This document shows positions 18,581 to 27,399 of a stretch of 64,000 nt of DNA, in pieces. The DNA comes from Kaistia terrae (lineage in GTDB: Bacteria > Pseudomonadota > Alphaproteobacteria > Rhizobiales > Kaistiaceae), in the NCBI RefSeq assembly GCF_026344005.1, contig NZ_JAPKNH010000004.1, positions 434,001-498,000 of the forward strand. The letters run 5' to 3'. Position numbers and translations under genes: made by a program. How positions within the stretch are numbered: position 1 is the first letter of the stretch; each line of letters opens with the position of its first letter. The notes below the pieces were generated by a model. That model was given only the letters and a program-made list of their open reading frames with translations. It made no database searches and was not told the DNA's origin.

Positions 18581-20368
18581 ATGAAGCCGCCGCAGAAACG
18601 CACGAAGGACAGCCCCGCGCAAGACGACGCACAGGACGACCGCATTGCCAAGGTTTTGGCACGCGCCGGACTCTGCTCGCGCCGGGACGCTGAAAGACTG
18701 ATCGAAGAGGGACGCGTTGCCATCAATGGCACCGTCCTGACCAGCCCGGCTGTGAATGTCGGCCCGCACGACCGTGTCACGGTCGATGACGAGCCGCTTC
18801 CCACCAAGGAACGGACGCGGCTGTGGCTCTACCACAAGCCGAAGGGCCTGGTGACGACAGCGCACGATCCCGAGGGCCGTCCGACGGTCTTCGACGCCCT
18901 GCCGGACACCCTGCCGCGCGTCATCGCGATCGGCCGTCTCGACATCAACACCGAGGGGCTGCTGCTCCTCACCAATGATGGCGGCCTGGCCCGCGTGCTG
19001 GAATTGCCCTCGACCGGCTGGATGCGTCGCTACCGCGTCCGCGCCTGGGGCGACATCCTGCAGCCCGATCTCGACAAGCTGAAGGACGGCGTGTCGATCG
19101 AAGGCGTCATGTATGGCGCCATCGAAGGCATTCTCGACCGCGTCCAGGGCTCCAATATCTGGGCGACGATCGGCCTGCGCGAAGGCAAGAACCGCGAAGT
19201 GAAGAAGGTTCTGTCGAGCATCGGTCTCGACGTGAACCGCCTGATCCGCATTTCCTACGGTCCTTTCCAGCTCGGCGATCTGCCCGAGGGCGAAGCCGTC
19301 GAGATCAAGGGCCGCGTTCTGCGCGACCAGCTCGGCGACAAGCTGGCGCTGGAGGCCGGCGCCGATTTCGACGCGCCGCTGCGCGAAGAAGCGGAAGCTG
19401 CCCGTCGCAAGACGCGCAAGGCCGGCGGCAGGATCATCAGCCGGGGGCCGATCAAGCCGCTGGCGCAGGTCCGTCCCACCGGCGAACGTCCCGTGCGCAT
19501 CGACAAGCGCCAAAGTGAAGAGTCGGAGACTGGCATGCGCCGCGAAGGTCGTTCGGGTGCGCCGCCGCGTGGCGGGCGCTCGTCTGAAGGCCGCCCCGCA
19601 CGCGGCGAGCGTTCGGCTGAAGGCCGTGCTCCGCGTGGCGAGCGTCCGACTGAGGGCCGCGCCCCGCGTAGTGAACGTCCGTTTGAGGGGCGTGCCCCCC
19701 GTGGTGAGCGTCCCGAGGGCCGGGCTCCGCGTGCAGAACGTTCGTTCGAGGGACGGCCTCCGCGTGGAGATCGCTCCGAGGCGCGAGCCCCGCGCGGCGA
19801 GCGCACGTTCGACGGTAGTCCGCCTCGTGGCGAGCGTCCCGAGGGCCGTGCGCCGCGTGAAGAGCGTTCGTTCGAAGGTCGTGCACCGCGTGGCGAACGC
19901 CCAGCCGAGGGCCGTCGTGGCCGTGGCGAGCGTCCGACCGAGACGGAGGCACCGTCGAGGGCTTCGCATCGTGGCGCCGCCCGGGGCAGGGGCCGTGGCG
20001 AAGGCGTCGCCGAGGGCGGCGACAAGCGCGAGTTCCAGGATGGTCGCCGCTTCGAAGGCGGTTTGCGTCCGGCGCGTCCTGTCGGTCGCAATCTCGATGG
20101 CGAAAAGCCGGCGCGCGGTCCGCGTGGCGGCATCGTCAAGAGCGGCGGACGTCCCGGTTCCGGCGGCAAGAGCGGTGCCGGCAAGGGCGGTCCCAAGATG
20201 GGTCGTTCGTTCGACAAGCGCCCGGTAACGGGCCGCAATCCGGATGGCGACAAGCATCGTGGCGGACGTCCGGGCGGCAAGCCTTCGGGCGGCGGCGGTA
20301 AGCCGTCCGGTTCGGGCGGTGCGGGTGGCAGGTCAGGTGGAGCCGGTCGTGCGGATCGTCGCCGGTGA
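18581..20368 (+). CDS. Pseudouridine synthase (RluB/RsuA family) with a long Arg/Gly/Glu-rich tail
   Basis: A 595-residue protein. Residues 18-75 form an S4 RNA-binding domain (IAKVLARAGLCSRRDAERLIEEGRVAING). Residues 80-255 form the RsuA-type catalytic core with GRLDINTEGLLLLTND, catalytic Asp121 and EGKNREVKKVL. It likely makes pseudouridine in 23S rRNA (the RluB position by family analogy). The last roughly 270 residues are low complexity: about a dozen imperfect ten-residue units of the type EGRAPRGERP (residues 325-450), then a Gly/Lys/Arg-rich end. Such tails bind RNA non-specifically and are typical of rhizobial members, though this one is long. The rsmD gene overlaps its 3' end by 20 bases, coupling two rRNA modification enzymes. 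Confidence 0.9.
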   Translation: MKPPQKRTKDSPAQDDAQDDRIAKVLARAGLCSRRDAERLIEEGRVAINGTVLTSPAVNVGPHDRVTVDDEPLPTKERTRLWLYHKPKGLVTTAHDPEGRPTVFDALPDTLPRVIAIGRLDINTEGLLLLTNDGGLARVLELPSTGWMRRYRVRAWGDILQPDLDKLKDGVSIEGVMYGAIEGILDRVQGSNIWATIGLREGKNREVKKVLSSIGLDVNRLIRISYGPFQLGDLPEGEAVEIKGRVLRDQLGDKLALEAGADFDAPLREEAEAARRKTRKAGGRIISRGPIKPLAQVRPTGERPVRIDKRQSEESETGMRREGRSGAPPRGGRSSEGRPARGERSAEGRAPRGERPTEGRAPRSERPFEGRAPRGERPEGRAPRAERSFEGRPPRGDRSEARAPRGERTFDGSPPRGERPEGRAPREERSFEGRAPRGERPAEGRRGRGERPTETEAPSRASHRGAARGRGRGEGVAEGGDKREFQDGRRFEGGLRPARPVGRNLDGEKPARGPRGGIVKSGGRPGSGGKSGAGKGGPKMGRSFDKRPVTGRNPDGDKHRGGRPGGKPSGGGGKPSGSGGAGGRSGGAGRADRRR

Positions 20369-20906
20369 GTTTCGGGGCCGCGCACTCGCGGCTCCGCGTA
20401 CGCAGACGATAAGGCCCACTGCCGACCGACTGCGCGAAAGCCTCTTCAACGTGCTGGCGCACGCGTATGACGACGTCGTCGTCGATGCGCGTGTGCTGGA
20501 TCTCTTCGCCGGCACCGGAGCGCTCGGCCTCGAAGCCATCTCGCGAGGGGCGCGCTATGCGATCTTCGTCGAGGAGGGCGTCGAGGCGCGCGGTCTGATC
20601 CGCGATAATGTCGAGGCGTTCGGGCTGACGGGCCGGACCAAGCTGCTGCGTCGCGATGCGACCAAGCTCGGCCCCGCCGGCACGGTCGATCCATTCCAGC
20701 TCGTCTTCGCGGATCCGCCCTATGGCAGGGGCCTCGGCGAGGCGGCGCTGCAATCGGCCGTCGAGGGCGGCTGGTTGGCGCCCGGCGCGCTTGTCGTGCT
20801 TGAGGAAGAAGCGAAGGCCCAGATTGGCGAGATTCCTGGGCTTGAGCGGCTCGAAACCCGCCAGGCGGGCGAGAGCCAATTAATCTTTCTGAAATTTAAT
20901 GTTTGA
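20349..20906 (+). CDS. rsmD: 16S rRNA (guanine(966)-N2)-methyltransferase
   Basis: A 185-residue SAM-dependent enzyme methylating G966 of 16S rRNA. Family landmarks: VRIVAGEFRGR at the N-terminus, RPTADRLRESLFNVL, the SAM-binding LDLFAGTGALGLEA, and the catalytic DPPYG at residues 122-126. The GTG at 20349 is preferred because it starts exactly at the conserved VRIVAGEFRGR; the frame is open upstream inside the repeat tail of the preceding gene, which is a shadow. It overlaps the pseudouridine synthase gene by 20 bases, so translation is coupled. A 9-bp hairpin starts at its stop codon. Confidence 0.92.
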   Translation: MRIVAGEFRGRALAAPRTQTIRPTADRLRESLFNVLAHAYDDVVVDARVLDLFAGTGALGLEAISRGARYAIFVEEGVEARGLIRDNVEAFGLTGRTKLLRRDATKLGPAGTVDPFQLVFADPPYGRGLGEAALQSAVEGGWLAPGALVVLEEEAKAQIGEIPGLERLETRQAGESQLIFLKFNV

Positions 20907-20928
20907 ATGCGACATTAAAGTCGCATTC
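20905..20928 (+). terminator. Hairpin at the rsmD stop, weak terminator or attenuator
   Basis: GAATGCGAC and GTCGCATTC around an ATTAAA loop, beginning within the rsmD stop codon. It lacks a T-run, so it may be a processing or stability element rather than a full terminator. Confidence 0.5.
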
Positions 20929-20988
20929 TAGCCACAGCTGCCGCATAAGCCTGATCCTCGAGTGGCACGCCGAGCAAATCGAGGGTCA

Positions 20989-22464
20989 ATGGCCTCCATC
21001 TACCAGACTGGTCTGGCCGCGCGGAAGCGCGCGCCAGCCGCCGTGTTCATCGCCGTCGCGATCGGCATGGCAGCCCCGGCTTTTGCCGAGGACAAGCCCG
21101 CGGTTCCGGCCAAGGCCGAAATCAGCCAGGAACCTGCCAGCAAGGCAGATGTCAAAAAAGCCGAAGCCAGCCAGATCCCGCGCATCGCGCCGGATGCGAG
21201 CACGTTCCAGCTTTCCAATGGCATGACCGTCGTGGTGATCCCCGATCACCGTGCCCCGATCGTCACGCACATGGCCTGGTACAAGATCGGCGCGGCCGAC
21301 GATCCGGCCGGCAAGTCCGGCGTGGCGCATTTCCTCGAGCACCTGATGTTCAAGGGAACCAAGAACCACCCGGCCGGCGAATTCTCCGCCAAGGTTTCCG
21401 AAGTCGGCGGCGTCGAGAATGCCTTCACGACGGCCGACGCGACCGCCTATTTCCAGACGGTGGCCAAGGAACAGCTCGGCATGGTGATGGGCTATGAGGC
21501 CGATCGCATGGAAGGGCTGCAGCTGACCGACGCGGTCGTGCTGCCGGAGCGCGATGTCATCCTCGAAGAGCGTCGCATGCGCACGGACAACAATCCGGCC
21601 GCGCAGCTCAGCGAGGCGATGGACGCCGCCCTGTACCAGAACCATCCCTACGGCATCCCGATCATCGGTTGGGAGCACGAGATGGCCGGGCTGACGCGCG
21701 AGGACGCCGTCTCCCAGTATGAGCGCTACTACACGCCGAATAACGCGATCCTGGTCGTCGCCGGCGATGTCACGGCGGACGAGGTCAAGAAGCTCGCCGA
21801 GAACACCTATGGCAAGCTGCCGCGCCGCGCCGAGCCGGGCGTTCGCAACCGTCCGAAGGAGCCCGATCCGCTGGCCGAGCGCTCGCTCGTCCTGCGCGAC
21901 CAGCGCGTGAGCCAGCCGTCCTGGAGCCAGAGCTATCTGGTGCCGTCCTACGTTTCGGCCAAGCCGGCCGAGGCCGAGGCGCTGGATATCCTCGCCGATA
22001 TTCTGGGCAGCGGCCCCACCAGCCGGCTCTATCGCTCGCTCGTCGTCGAGCAGGGCATCGCCGGCAGCGCCGGCTCCTACTACTCGGGCAACGGTCTCGA
22101 CTATGGCCGGCTCGGCTTCTACGCCATGCCGCGCGGCGACGTTTCGCTCGACAAGCTGAGCGCGGCGGTCGATGCCGTCATTGCGGAAGTCCGCGAACAT
22201 GGCATCACGGCCGAGGAACTGGCCCTTGCCAAGAAGCGCACCCGCGCCTCGACGATCTACAGCCAGGATAGCCAGTCGTCGCTCGCTCGCCTCTTTGGCT
22301 CGGCGATGATTTCCGGCCAGTCGCTGTCCGACGTGCAGGATTGGGCGCGCCGGGTCGATGCTGTCACCTTGACCGACGTGGCGCAGGCCGCCGCGAAATA
22401 TCTCGATAAGCGTCGTGCCGTCACCGGTACGCTTTTGCCTGCCCCTGTCGAAACCCGCAGCTGA
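20989..22464 (+). CDS. M16 family zinc metallopeptidase, catalytic subunit
   Basis: About 491 residues, exported: signal peptide AAVFIAVAIGMAAPAFA with cleavage before EDKP. The inverted zinc motif HFLEH (His114, Glu117, His118) is intact, and the expected third-ligand Glu lies in VILEERRMR near residue 193. This is the active half of a two-subunit M16B peptidase, with the second gene 17 bases downstream. Members degrade unfolded or signal-type peptides in the periplasm. A GTG nine codons upstream is possible, but the ATG at 20989 gives a normal signal peptide. The hairpin after rsmD separates it from the rRNA-modification genes. Confidence 0.9.
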   Translation: MASIYQTGLAARKRAPAAVFIAVAIGMAAPAFAEDKPAVPAKAEISQEPASKADVKKAEASQIPRIAPDASTFQLSNGMTVVVIPDHRAPIVTHMAWYKIGAADDPAGKSGVAHFLEHLMFKGTKNHPAGEFSAKVSEVGGVENAFTTADATAYFQTVAKEQLGMVMGYEADRMEGLQLTDAVVLPERDVILEERRMRTDNNPAAQLSEAMDAALYQNHPYGIPIIGWEHEMAGLTREDAVSQYERYYTPNNAILVVAGDVTADEVKKLAENTYGKLPRRAEPGVRNRPKEPDPLAERSLVLRDQRVSQPSWSQSYLVPSYVSAKPAEAEALDILADILGSGPTSRLYRSLVVEQGIAGSAGSYYSGNGLDYGRLGFYAMPRGDVSLDKLSAAVDAVIAEVREHGITAEELALAKKRTRASTIYSQDSQSSLARLFGSAMISGQSLSDVQDWARRVDAVTLTDVAQAAAKYLDKRRAVTGTLLPAPVETRS

Positions 22465-22481
22465 CCGTCATAGGAACAACC

Positions 22482-23789
22482 ATGATGACAAAACACATGG
22501 CGCGGCTCGGCCTCGCCCTTGTCGGACTGATGGCAATCATGCCGGCGAGCTACGCGATGGAAATCCAGCGCGTCGTCAGCCCGGGCGGCATCGAAGCCTG
22601 GCTCGTGGAAGATTACGCCGTGCCGATCGTGGCGGTGAACTTCGCCTTTGCCGGCGGCACCGCGCAGGACCCGGCCGACAAGCCCGGCCTCGCCAACATG
22701 CTCTCCGGCCTGCTCGACGAGGGCGCCGGCGATCTGGACAGCAAGGCGTTCCAGGCCAAGCTGGACGATCTCTCGATCGGCATCTCGTTCGACAGCGGCC
22801 GGGATGATTTCTTCGGCACGCTGAAGACCTTGGCCGAGAACAAGGATGAAGCCTTCTCGATGCTGGCTGAGGCGGTGCAGAATCCGCGCTTCGATGCCGA
22901 GCCGCTGGAGCGCATCCGCGCCCAGATCTCGATCTCGATCAACGAGGCGAAGAAGGACCCGGAATCGGTGGCGAGCGCTGCCATCCGCACCACGGCCTTT
23001 CCCGGCCATCCCTACGGCCAGCCGCCGGAAGGCACGGTCGAGTCGATCGCCGCGATCACCGCGAAGGATCTCGAGACCTATCGCCAGCATATCTTTGCCC
23101 GCGACGATCTGAAGGTGTCGGTCGTCGGCGCCATCGACGCCAAGGCCGTCGGCGCCATGCTGGACCAGGTCTTCGGTCCCTTGCCTGAAAAGGGCGAGCG
23201 GGTCGCCATCGCCGACGTCGTCCCCAAGGGCGGCAAGTCGGATATCGACATGCCGAACCCGCAGACCGTGATCAGCTTCGGCGGTCCCGGTCCGCGCCGC
23301 ACCGATCCCGATTTCATGGCAACCTTCGTGGCCAACCACATTCTGGGCGGCGGCACCTTCTCGTCGCGCCTGTATGAAGAGGTTCGCGAGCGTCGCGGCC
23401 TTGCTTATTCGGTCGGCACCATGTTGCTGCCGATGAACCATTCCGCGGGTATCATGGGCAGCACGGCGACGCGTGCGGATCGCGCCGACGAGACGGTGGC
23501 GTTGATCAAGTCCGAAATGGGCCGGCTTGCCAAGGACGGCCCGACAGCGGCGGAACTGGACAAGGCCAAGAGCTTCCTGGTCGGATCCTACGCGCTGCGC
23601 TTCGACAGCTCTTCCAAGATCGCCCGCCAGTTGCTGGCGATCCAGCTCGACAATCTCGGCATCGACTATATCGACAAGCGCAACGGCCTCGTCGAAGGGC
23701 TGACGCTCGATGACGTGAAGAACGCCTCGCAGAAGTACTTCACCACCGGCACCGAACTGGTCGTTCGCGTCGGACCGCACGAGAGCTGA
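22482..23789 (+). CDS. M16 family peptidase-like protein, non-catalytic subunit
   Basis: A 435-residue exported protein with signal peptide LALVGLMAIMPASYA. The position of the zinc motif reads GLANMLSGLLDEG, so the HxxEH residues are absent and the protein cannot bind catalytic zinc. It retains the substrate-binding segment RERRGLAYSVGT, which holds the Arg/Tyr pair typical of the second subunit. Two-subunit M16B enzymes use one zinc-bearing and one Arg/Tyr-bearing chain to form one active site, and the gene order here fits that. The downstream bidirectional terminator ends the operon. Confidence 0.9.
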   Translation: MMTKHMARLGLALVGLMAIMPASYAMEIQRVVSPGGIEAWLVEDYAVPIVAVNFAFAGGTAQDPADKPGLANMLSGLLDEGAGDLDSKAFQAKLDDLSIGISFDSGRDDFFGTLKTLAENKDEAFSMLAEAVQNPRFDAEPLERIRAQISISINEAKKDPESVASAAIRTTAFPGHPYGQPPEGTVESIAAITAKDLETYRQHIFARDDLKVSVVGAIDAKAVGAMLDQVFGPLPEKGERVAIADVVPKGGKSDIDMPNPQTVISFGGPGPRRTDPDFMATFVANHILGGGTFSSRLYEEVRERRGLAYSVGTMLLPMNHSAGIMGSTATRADRADETVALIKSEMGRLAKDGPTAAELDKAKSFLVGSYALRFDSSSKIARQLLAIQLDNLGIDYIDKRNGLVEGLTLDDVKNASQKYFTTGTELVVRVGPHES

Positions 23790-23818
23790 GTACGGGAACT
23801 GAGTACGGGAGTATCGTT

Positions 23819-23942
23819 CACCTCTCCCTGAGGGAGAGGTCGACGGCCGCAGGCCGGCGGGTGAGGGTTTACGGCCTCACCGGATAGTTCCCTAAACCCT
23901 CACCCGGCTCTTCGAGCCGACCTCTCCCTCAGGGAGAGGTGA
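23819..23942. repeat. Interspersed palindromic repeat, family R1
   Basis: Two near-identical palindromes, CCTCTCCCTGAGGGAGAGGT and its inverse-type partner, flank GGGTGAGGGTTTACGGCCTC and a CCCTCACCC return arm. The same mosaic occurs at 62831-62942. It resembles the intergenic mosaic elements described from rhizobia. Confidence 0.85.
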
Positions 23943-23961
23943 AAAGGTGGCGAGTCAAAAC

Positions 23962-23994
23962 AAAAAGGGCCGGGAAAAATTCCCGGCCCTTTTT
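23962..23994. terminator. Strong bidirectional terminator
   Basis: A 15-bp perfect stem (AAAAAGGGCCGGGAA with its complement) around an AAA loop, flanked by A-runs and T-runs, between the convergent M16 operon and the antiporter gene. Confidence 0.9.
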
Positions 23995-24006
23995 GTTTTT
24001 CAGCAG

Positions 24007-25836
24007 CTATTCGACCGGTTCGGCCTTGGCCGGCTCGGCTTCCTTGTTGAGGGTGCGCGATTCGCGCTTCGGCACGGTCAACGGCTCGGGTTCCGGCTTG
24101 ATCGCCTGCGTCACGAACAGGTCGCGCCCGGCGCTCAGCAAGCCGCCGGCCTGCTGGGCGGCCAGACGCGCCGCGTCGCGGGTGCGAAGATTTTCCGCAA
24201 TGTCGGCGATCCGCTCCGGTGCGACGCCGAGACCATCCAGCGCCGCAGCGCCGAAGGTGAAGGCGGATTCCAGCGTCTCGCGCATCTGGTAGTTCACGCC
24301 CTTCTTGAGCAGCCGCAGGGTATGTCCACGGTCATAGGAGCGGACATAGAGCTGCACGAACGGGAATTCCGACTGGATCAGCTCGACGATCTTGTCCGTG
24401 ACCTCCGGCTTGTCGGTGCAGATCGCGACGATCTGGGAATTCTCGATGCCGGCGGCGCGCAGAACGTCGAGCCGCGTCCCATCGCCGAAATAGACCTTGA
24501 AGCCGAATCGCGAGGCCGCCCGGATCATCTCCGCGTCGGAATCGATCGCCGTCACGTCGACGCCTTCCGCCAGCAGGAACTGCGCCGAGATCTGGCCGAA
24601 GCGGCCGAAGCCGATCATCAGCACGCGGCCGCCGGCGCCATTGAAATCTTCTTCGAGCTGTTCGGGCGTCGGCTTCGGCAGAACCCATTTCAACGCCAGC
24701 ATGCCGAGCGGCGTCAGCACCATCGAGATGATGACGGTGGCGGTCAGCATGGCGTTGACCTCGCCGGTGAAGATGCCGGACGCGGTCGCCGCCGCATAAA
24801 GCACGAATGCAAATTCGCCGCCCTGCGCCAGCAGGACCGCGCGCGTCAGGGCCTCGGCATGGTCCGCCTTCAGCAAGCGCGCGATGACATAGATGCCCGC
24901 CGATTTCAGCACCATGTAGGCGACGACGGCAAACGCGATGGTCTGCCAGTGGCGGGCGATGACGCCGAGATCGAGCGACATGCCGACGCTGAGGAAGAAC
25001 AGGCCGAGCAGGATGCCGCGGAACGGCTCGATATCGGCTTCCAGCTGGTGGCGGAAGCTCGATTCCGACAGGAGGACGCCGGCAAGGAAAGCGCCCATCG
25101 CCATCGACAGGCCGCCGATCTGCATGGCGAGCGCAGCCCCGAACACGACCAGCAGCGCCGCCGCCGTCATCACCTCACGCGCCTGCACGCTGGCAAGGAC
25201 GCGGAACATCGGATTGAGCAGCCAGCGGCCGGCCGCGATCAAAGCGGCGAGCGAGCCGATGGCGATGACGATCGACATCCAGCGCGACGGACCGTCCGCC
25301 GCCGCGCCATGCGAGCCGAGCAGGGCGACGGCCGCCAGCAGCGGCACGATGGCGAGGTCTTCCAGCAGCAGGATCGAGATGACGCGCTGGCCGGCCGGCG
25401 TCGCCGTATCGCCGCGTTCCTCCAGGATCTGCATGACGATGGCGGTCGAGGAGAGGACAAAACCCATGCCGGCGATGAAGGCGACGGTGGGCGGGAAGCC
25501 GGCGACGACGCCAAGCCCCGTCAGCAACGCCCCACAGGCCACGACCTGCGCCACGCCAAGCCCGAAAATCTCGCCGCGCAGGCTCCATAGCCGCGACGGT
25601 CTCATTTCGAGGCCGATGATGAACAGGAACAGCACGACGCCGAGTTCGGCGACATGCAGGATCGACTGCGGATCGGTGAACAGTTTTAGGCCATAGGGGC
25701 CGATGGCCAGCCCGGCGGCGAGATAGCCGAGCACCGTGCCGAGGCCGAGCCGTTTGGAAATGGGAACCGCGATCACAGCCGCGCCAAGCAGCGCCACCAG
25801 CTGGACGAGATCGGTTCCTTGCGTGTCAACCGACAT
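24007..25836 (-). CDS. Monovalent cation:proton antiporter, KefB/KefC-like (CPA2 family)
   Basis: A 609-residue inner-membrane protein. The first roughly 390 residues carry about 12 membrane helices starting VQLVALLGAAVIAVPISKRL, with GLEMRPSRLW and GFVLSSTAIVMQ as CPA2 landmarks. Residues 415-535 form a TrkA-N/RCK nucleotide-binding domain (VLMIGFGRFGQISAQFLLAEG, DSDAEMI, YFGDGTRLDVL). KefB/C proteins export potassium in exchange for protons under control of glutathione adducts and protect against electrophiles; the ion cannot be proven here. The frame is open another 568 codons upstream, antisense to pmbA, but SD-ATG at 25836 (AGAGAGCC before ATG) fits the family. It is divergent from pmbA. 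Confidence 0.9.
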   Translation of the reverse strand: MSVDTQGTDLVQLVALLGAAVIAVPISKRLGLGTVLGYLAAGLAIGPYGLKLFTDPQSILHVAELGVVLFLFIIGLEMRPSRLWSLRGEIFGLGVAQVVACGALLTGLGVVAGFPPTVAFIAGMGFVLSSTAIVMQILEERGDTATPAGQRVISILLLEDLAIVPLLAAVALLGSHGAAADGPSRWMSIVIAIGSLAALIAAGRWLLNPMFRVLASVQAREVMTAAALLVVFGAALAMQIGGLSMAMGAFLAGVLLSESSFRHQLEADIEPFRGILLGLFFLSVGMSLDLGVIARHWQTIAFAVVAYMVLKSAGIYVIARLLKADHAEALTRAVLLAQGGEFAFVLYAAATASGIFTGEVNAMLTATVIISMVLTPLGMLALKWVLPKPTPEQLEEDFNGAGGRVLMIGFGRFGQISAQFLLAEGVDVTAIDSDAEMIRAASRFGFKVYFGDGTRLDVLRAAGIENSQIVAICTDKPEVTDKIVELIQSEFPFVQLYVRSYDRGHTLRLLKKGVNYQMRETLESAFTFGAAALDGLGVAPERIADIAENLRTRDAARLAAQQAGGLLSAGRDLFVTQAIKPEPEPLTVPKRESRTLNKEAEPAKAEPVE

Positions 25837-25942
25837 CGTGGGCTCTCTTGCTTCTATAGGAGGGAATTCACGATAGAAGGCCGGGCCGGGCCTTAGCAAG
25901 CGGCGGCGCGACGCGGCCGCGCTTTGCCGGCACCTGTTGCCG

Positions 25943-25982
25943 GATCGCCCGCCTTGGCAAGCGATCGCCCGCGTTGGCAAAC
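25943..25982. repeat. Two tandem 20-bp direct repeats
   Basis: GATCGCCCGCCTTGGCAAGC is followed immediately by GATCGCCCGCGTTGGCAAAC (two differences), and a partial third copy (CCGCGTTGG) comes next. They lie between the divergent antiporter and pmbA genes and could bind a regulator. Confidence 0.7.
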
Positions 25983-26055
25983 CGCGTTGGATTGTCCCGC
26001 CGGGGTTGTCCGCACTCCGTCCGATCCCTACTAAAGGGAGCAACGGAGTAGAACC

Positions 26056-27399
26056 ATGAACGCGCTGCCTGATCAGTCCCGCCTCGTCGAAACCGCCGCC
26101 AAGCTCGTCGAGGCCGCGAAGCGGGCCGGCGCGGATGCCGCCGACGCGGTCGCGTTCCGGCGCATCGGCCTTTCCGTCGATATCCGCAATGGCGCGGTCG
26201 AGGAAACAGGACGCTCGGAAGGCGATGAGCTCGCCTTGCGGGTCTTCGTCGGCAACCGCCATGCCAGCGTTTCGACCAACGGTCTGTCGCCGGCCGACGA
26301 GCTGGCGGTTCGCGCCATCGCCATGGCGAAGGTGGCGCCGGAAGATCGCTTCGCCGGGCTCGCGCCTGCCGAAAGGCTGGCAAAATCCTTCCCGGAGCTG
26401 GACCTGCTCGATAGCACCATTCCCTCGGTCGAAGATCTGATCGACCGGGCGACGCGCGCCGAGGAAGCAGCGCTTGGCGTGCCGGGTATTGCCAAGTCGG
26501 GTGGCACCTCGGCCGGCTGGTCGCTTTCCGGCGCGGTGCTGGTGACCTCGCATGGCTTTACCGGCGCCTATATGGGTTCCCGCCACGGCATTTCGGCGAC
26601 CGCGATTGCCGGCGAGGGGACGGGCATGGAGCGCGACTATGACAGCGCCTCCAAGATCCACGCCTCCGACCTGCCGGACGCGGCCGAGATCGGCCGCAAG
26701 GCGGCGGAACGCGCCGTTCGCCGGCTGAACCCGACCCAGATGCCGACCGGCAGCGCCACCGTCGTCTACGACCCGCGCGTCGCCGTCAGCCTGCTCGGCC
26801 ATCTCGCCGGCGCGGTCAACGGCAGTTCCATCGCCCGCAAGACCAGCTTCCTGCAGAAGGCGATGGGCGAGGCGATCTTCGCGCCGGGCATCCGCATCAC
26901 CGACGATCCGCTGCGCGTGCGCGGACTGGCCTCGCGCCCGTTCGATGGCGAGGGCGTGGCCTCCGAGGCATTCGACCTGATCACCGACGGCGTGCTGCAG
27001 CGCTGGTTCCTTGACAGCGGCACGGCGCGCGAGCTCGGCCTCGAAACCAATGGCCGCGCGGTCGGCGGCGGCAGCAACCCGCATCCGAGCGCCACGAACC
27101 TGACCCTGCTGCCCGGCGAGAAGACGCCGGAAGAGCTGATCGCCGATATCGGCGAGGGAATTTACGTCACCGAGCTGATCGGCCATGGTGCCAATGGCGT
27201 GACGGGCGATTACAGCCGCGGCGCCGGCGGCTATCGCATCCGCGGCGGCAAGCTGGCCGAGGCGGTGAGCGAGATCACCATCGCCGGCAACATGCGCGAC
27301 ATGTTCCGCCGCCTGACCGTCGCCAACGACCTCGAATATCGCTACGCTTTCAATTCGCCGACCGTGGCGATCGAGGGCATGATGATTGCCGGACGCTAA
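26056..27399 (+). CDS. pmbA: PmbA/TldE family metalloprotease subunit
   Basis: A 447-residue member of the TldD/PmbA family. E. coli TldD and TldE (PmbA) form a heterodimeric protease involved in microcin maturation and CcdA degradation; the family fold is visible in the N-terminal SVDIRNGAVEETGRSEGDELALRV and in the C-terminal half (GLETNGRAVGGGSNPHPSATNL, GHGANGVTGDYSRGAGGYRI). No HExxH zinc motif is present, which fits the non-metal PmbA partner rather than TldD. It opens a long same-direction gene run ending in lpxK, and its end overlaps the start of cysQ. Confidence 0.9.
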   Translation: MNALPDQSRLVETAAKLVEAAKRAGADAADAVAFRRIGLSVDIRNGAVEETGRSEGDELALRVFVGNRHASVSTNGLSPADELAVRAIAMAKVAPEDRFAGLAPAERLAKSFPELDLLDSTIPSVEDLIDRATRAEEAALGVPGIAKSGGTSAGWSLSGAVLVTSHGFTGAYMGSRHGISATAIAGEGTGMERDYDSASKIHASDLPDAAEIGRKAAERAVRRLNPTQMPTGSATVVYDPRVAVSLLGHLAGAVNGSSIARKTSFLQKAMGEAIFAPGIRITDDPLRVRGLASRPFDGEGVASEAFDLITDGVLQRWFLDSGTARELGLETNGRAVGGGSNPHPSATNLTLLPGEKTPEELIADIGEGIYVTELIGHGANGVTGDYSRGAGGYRIRGGKLAEAVSEITIAGNMRDMFRRLTVANDLEYRYAFNSPTVAIEGMMIAGR

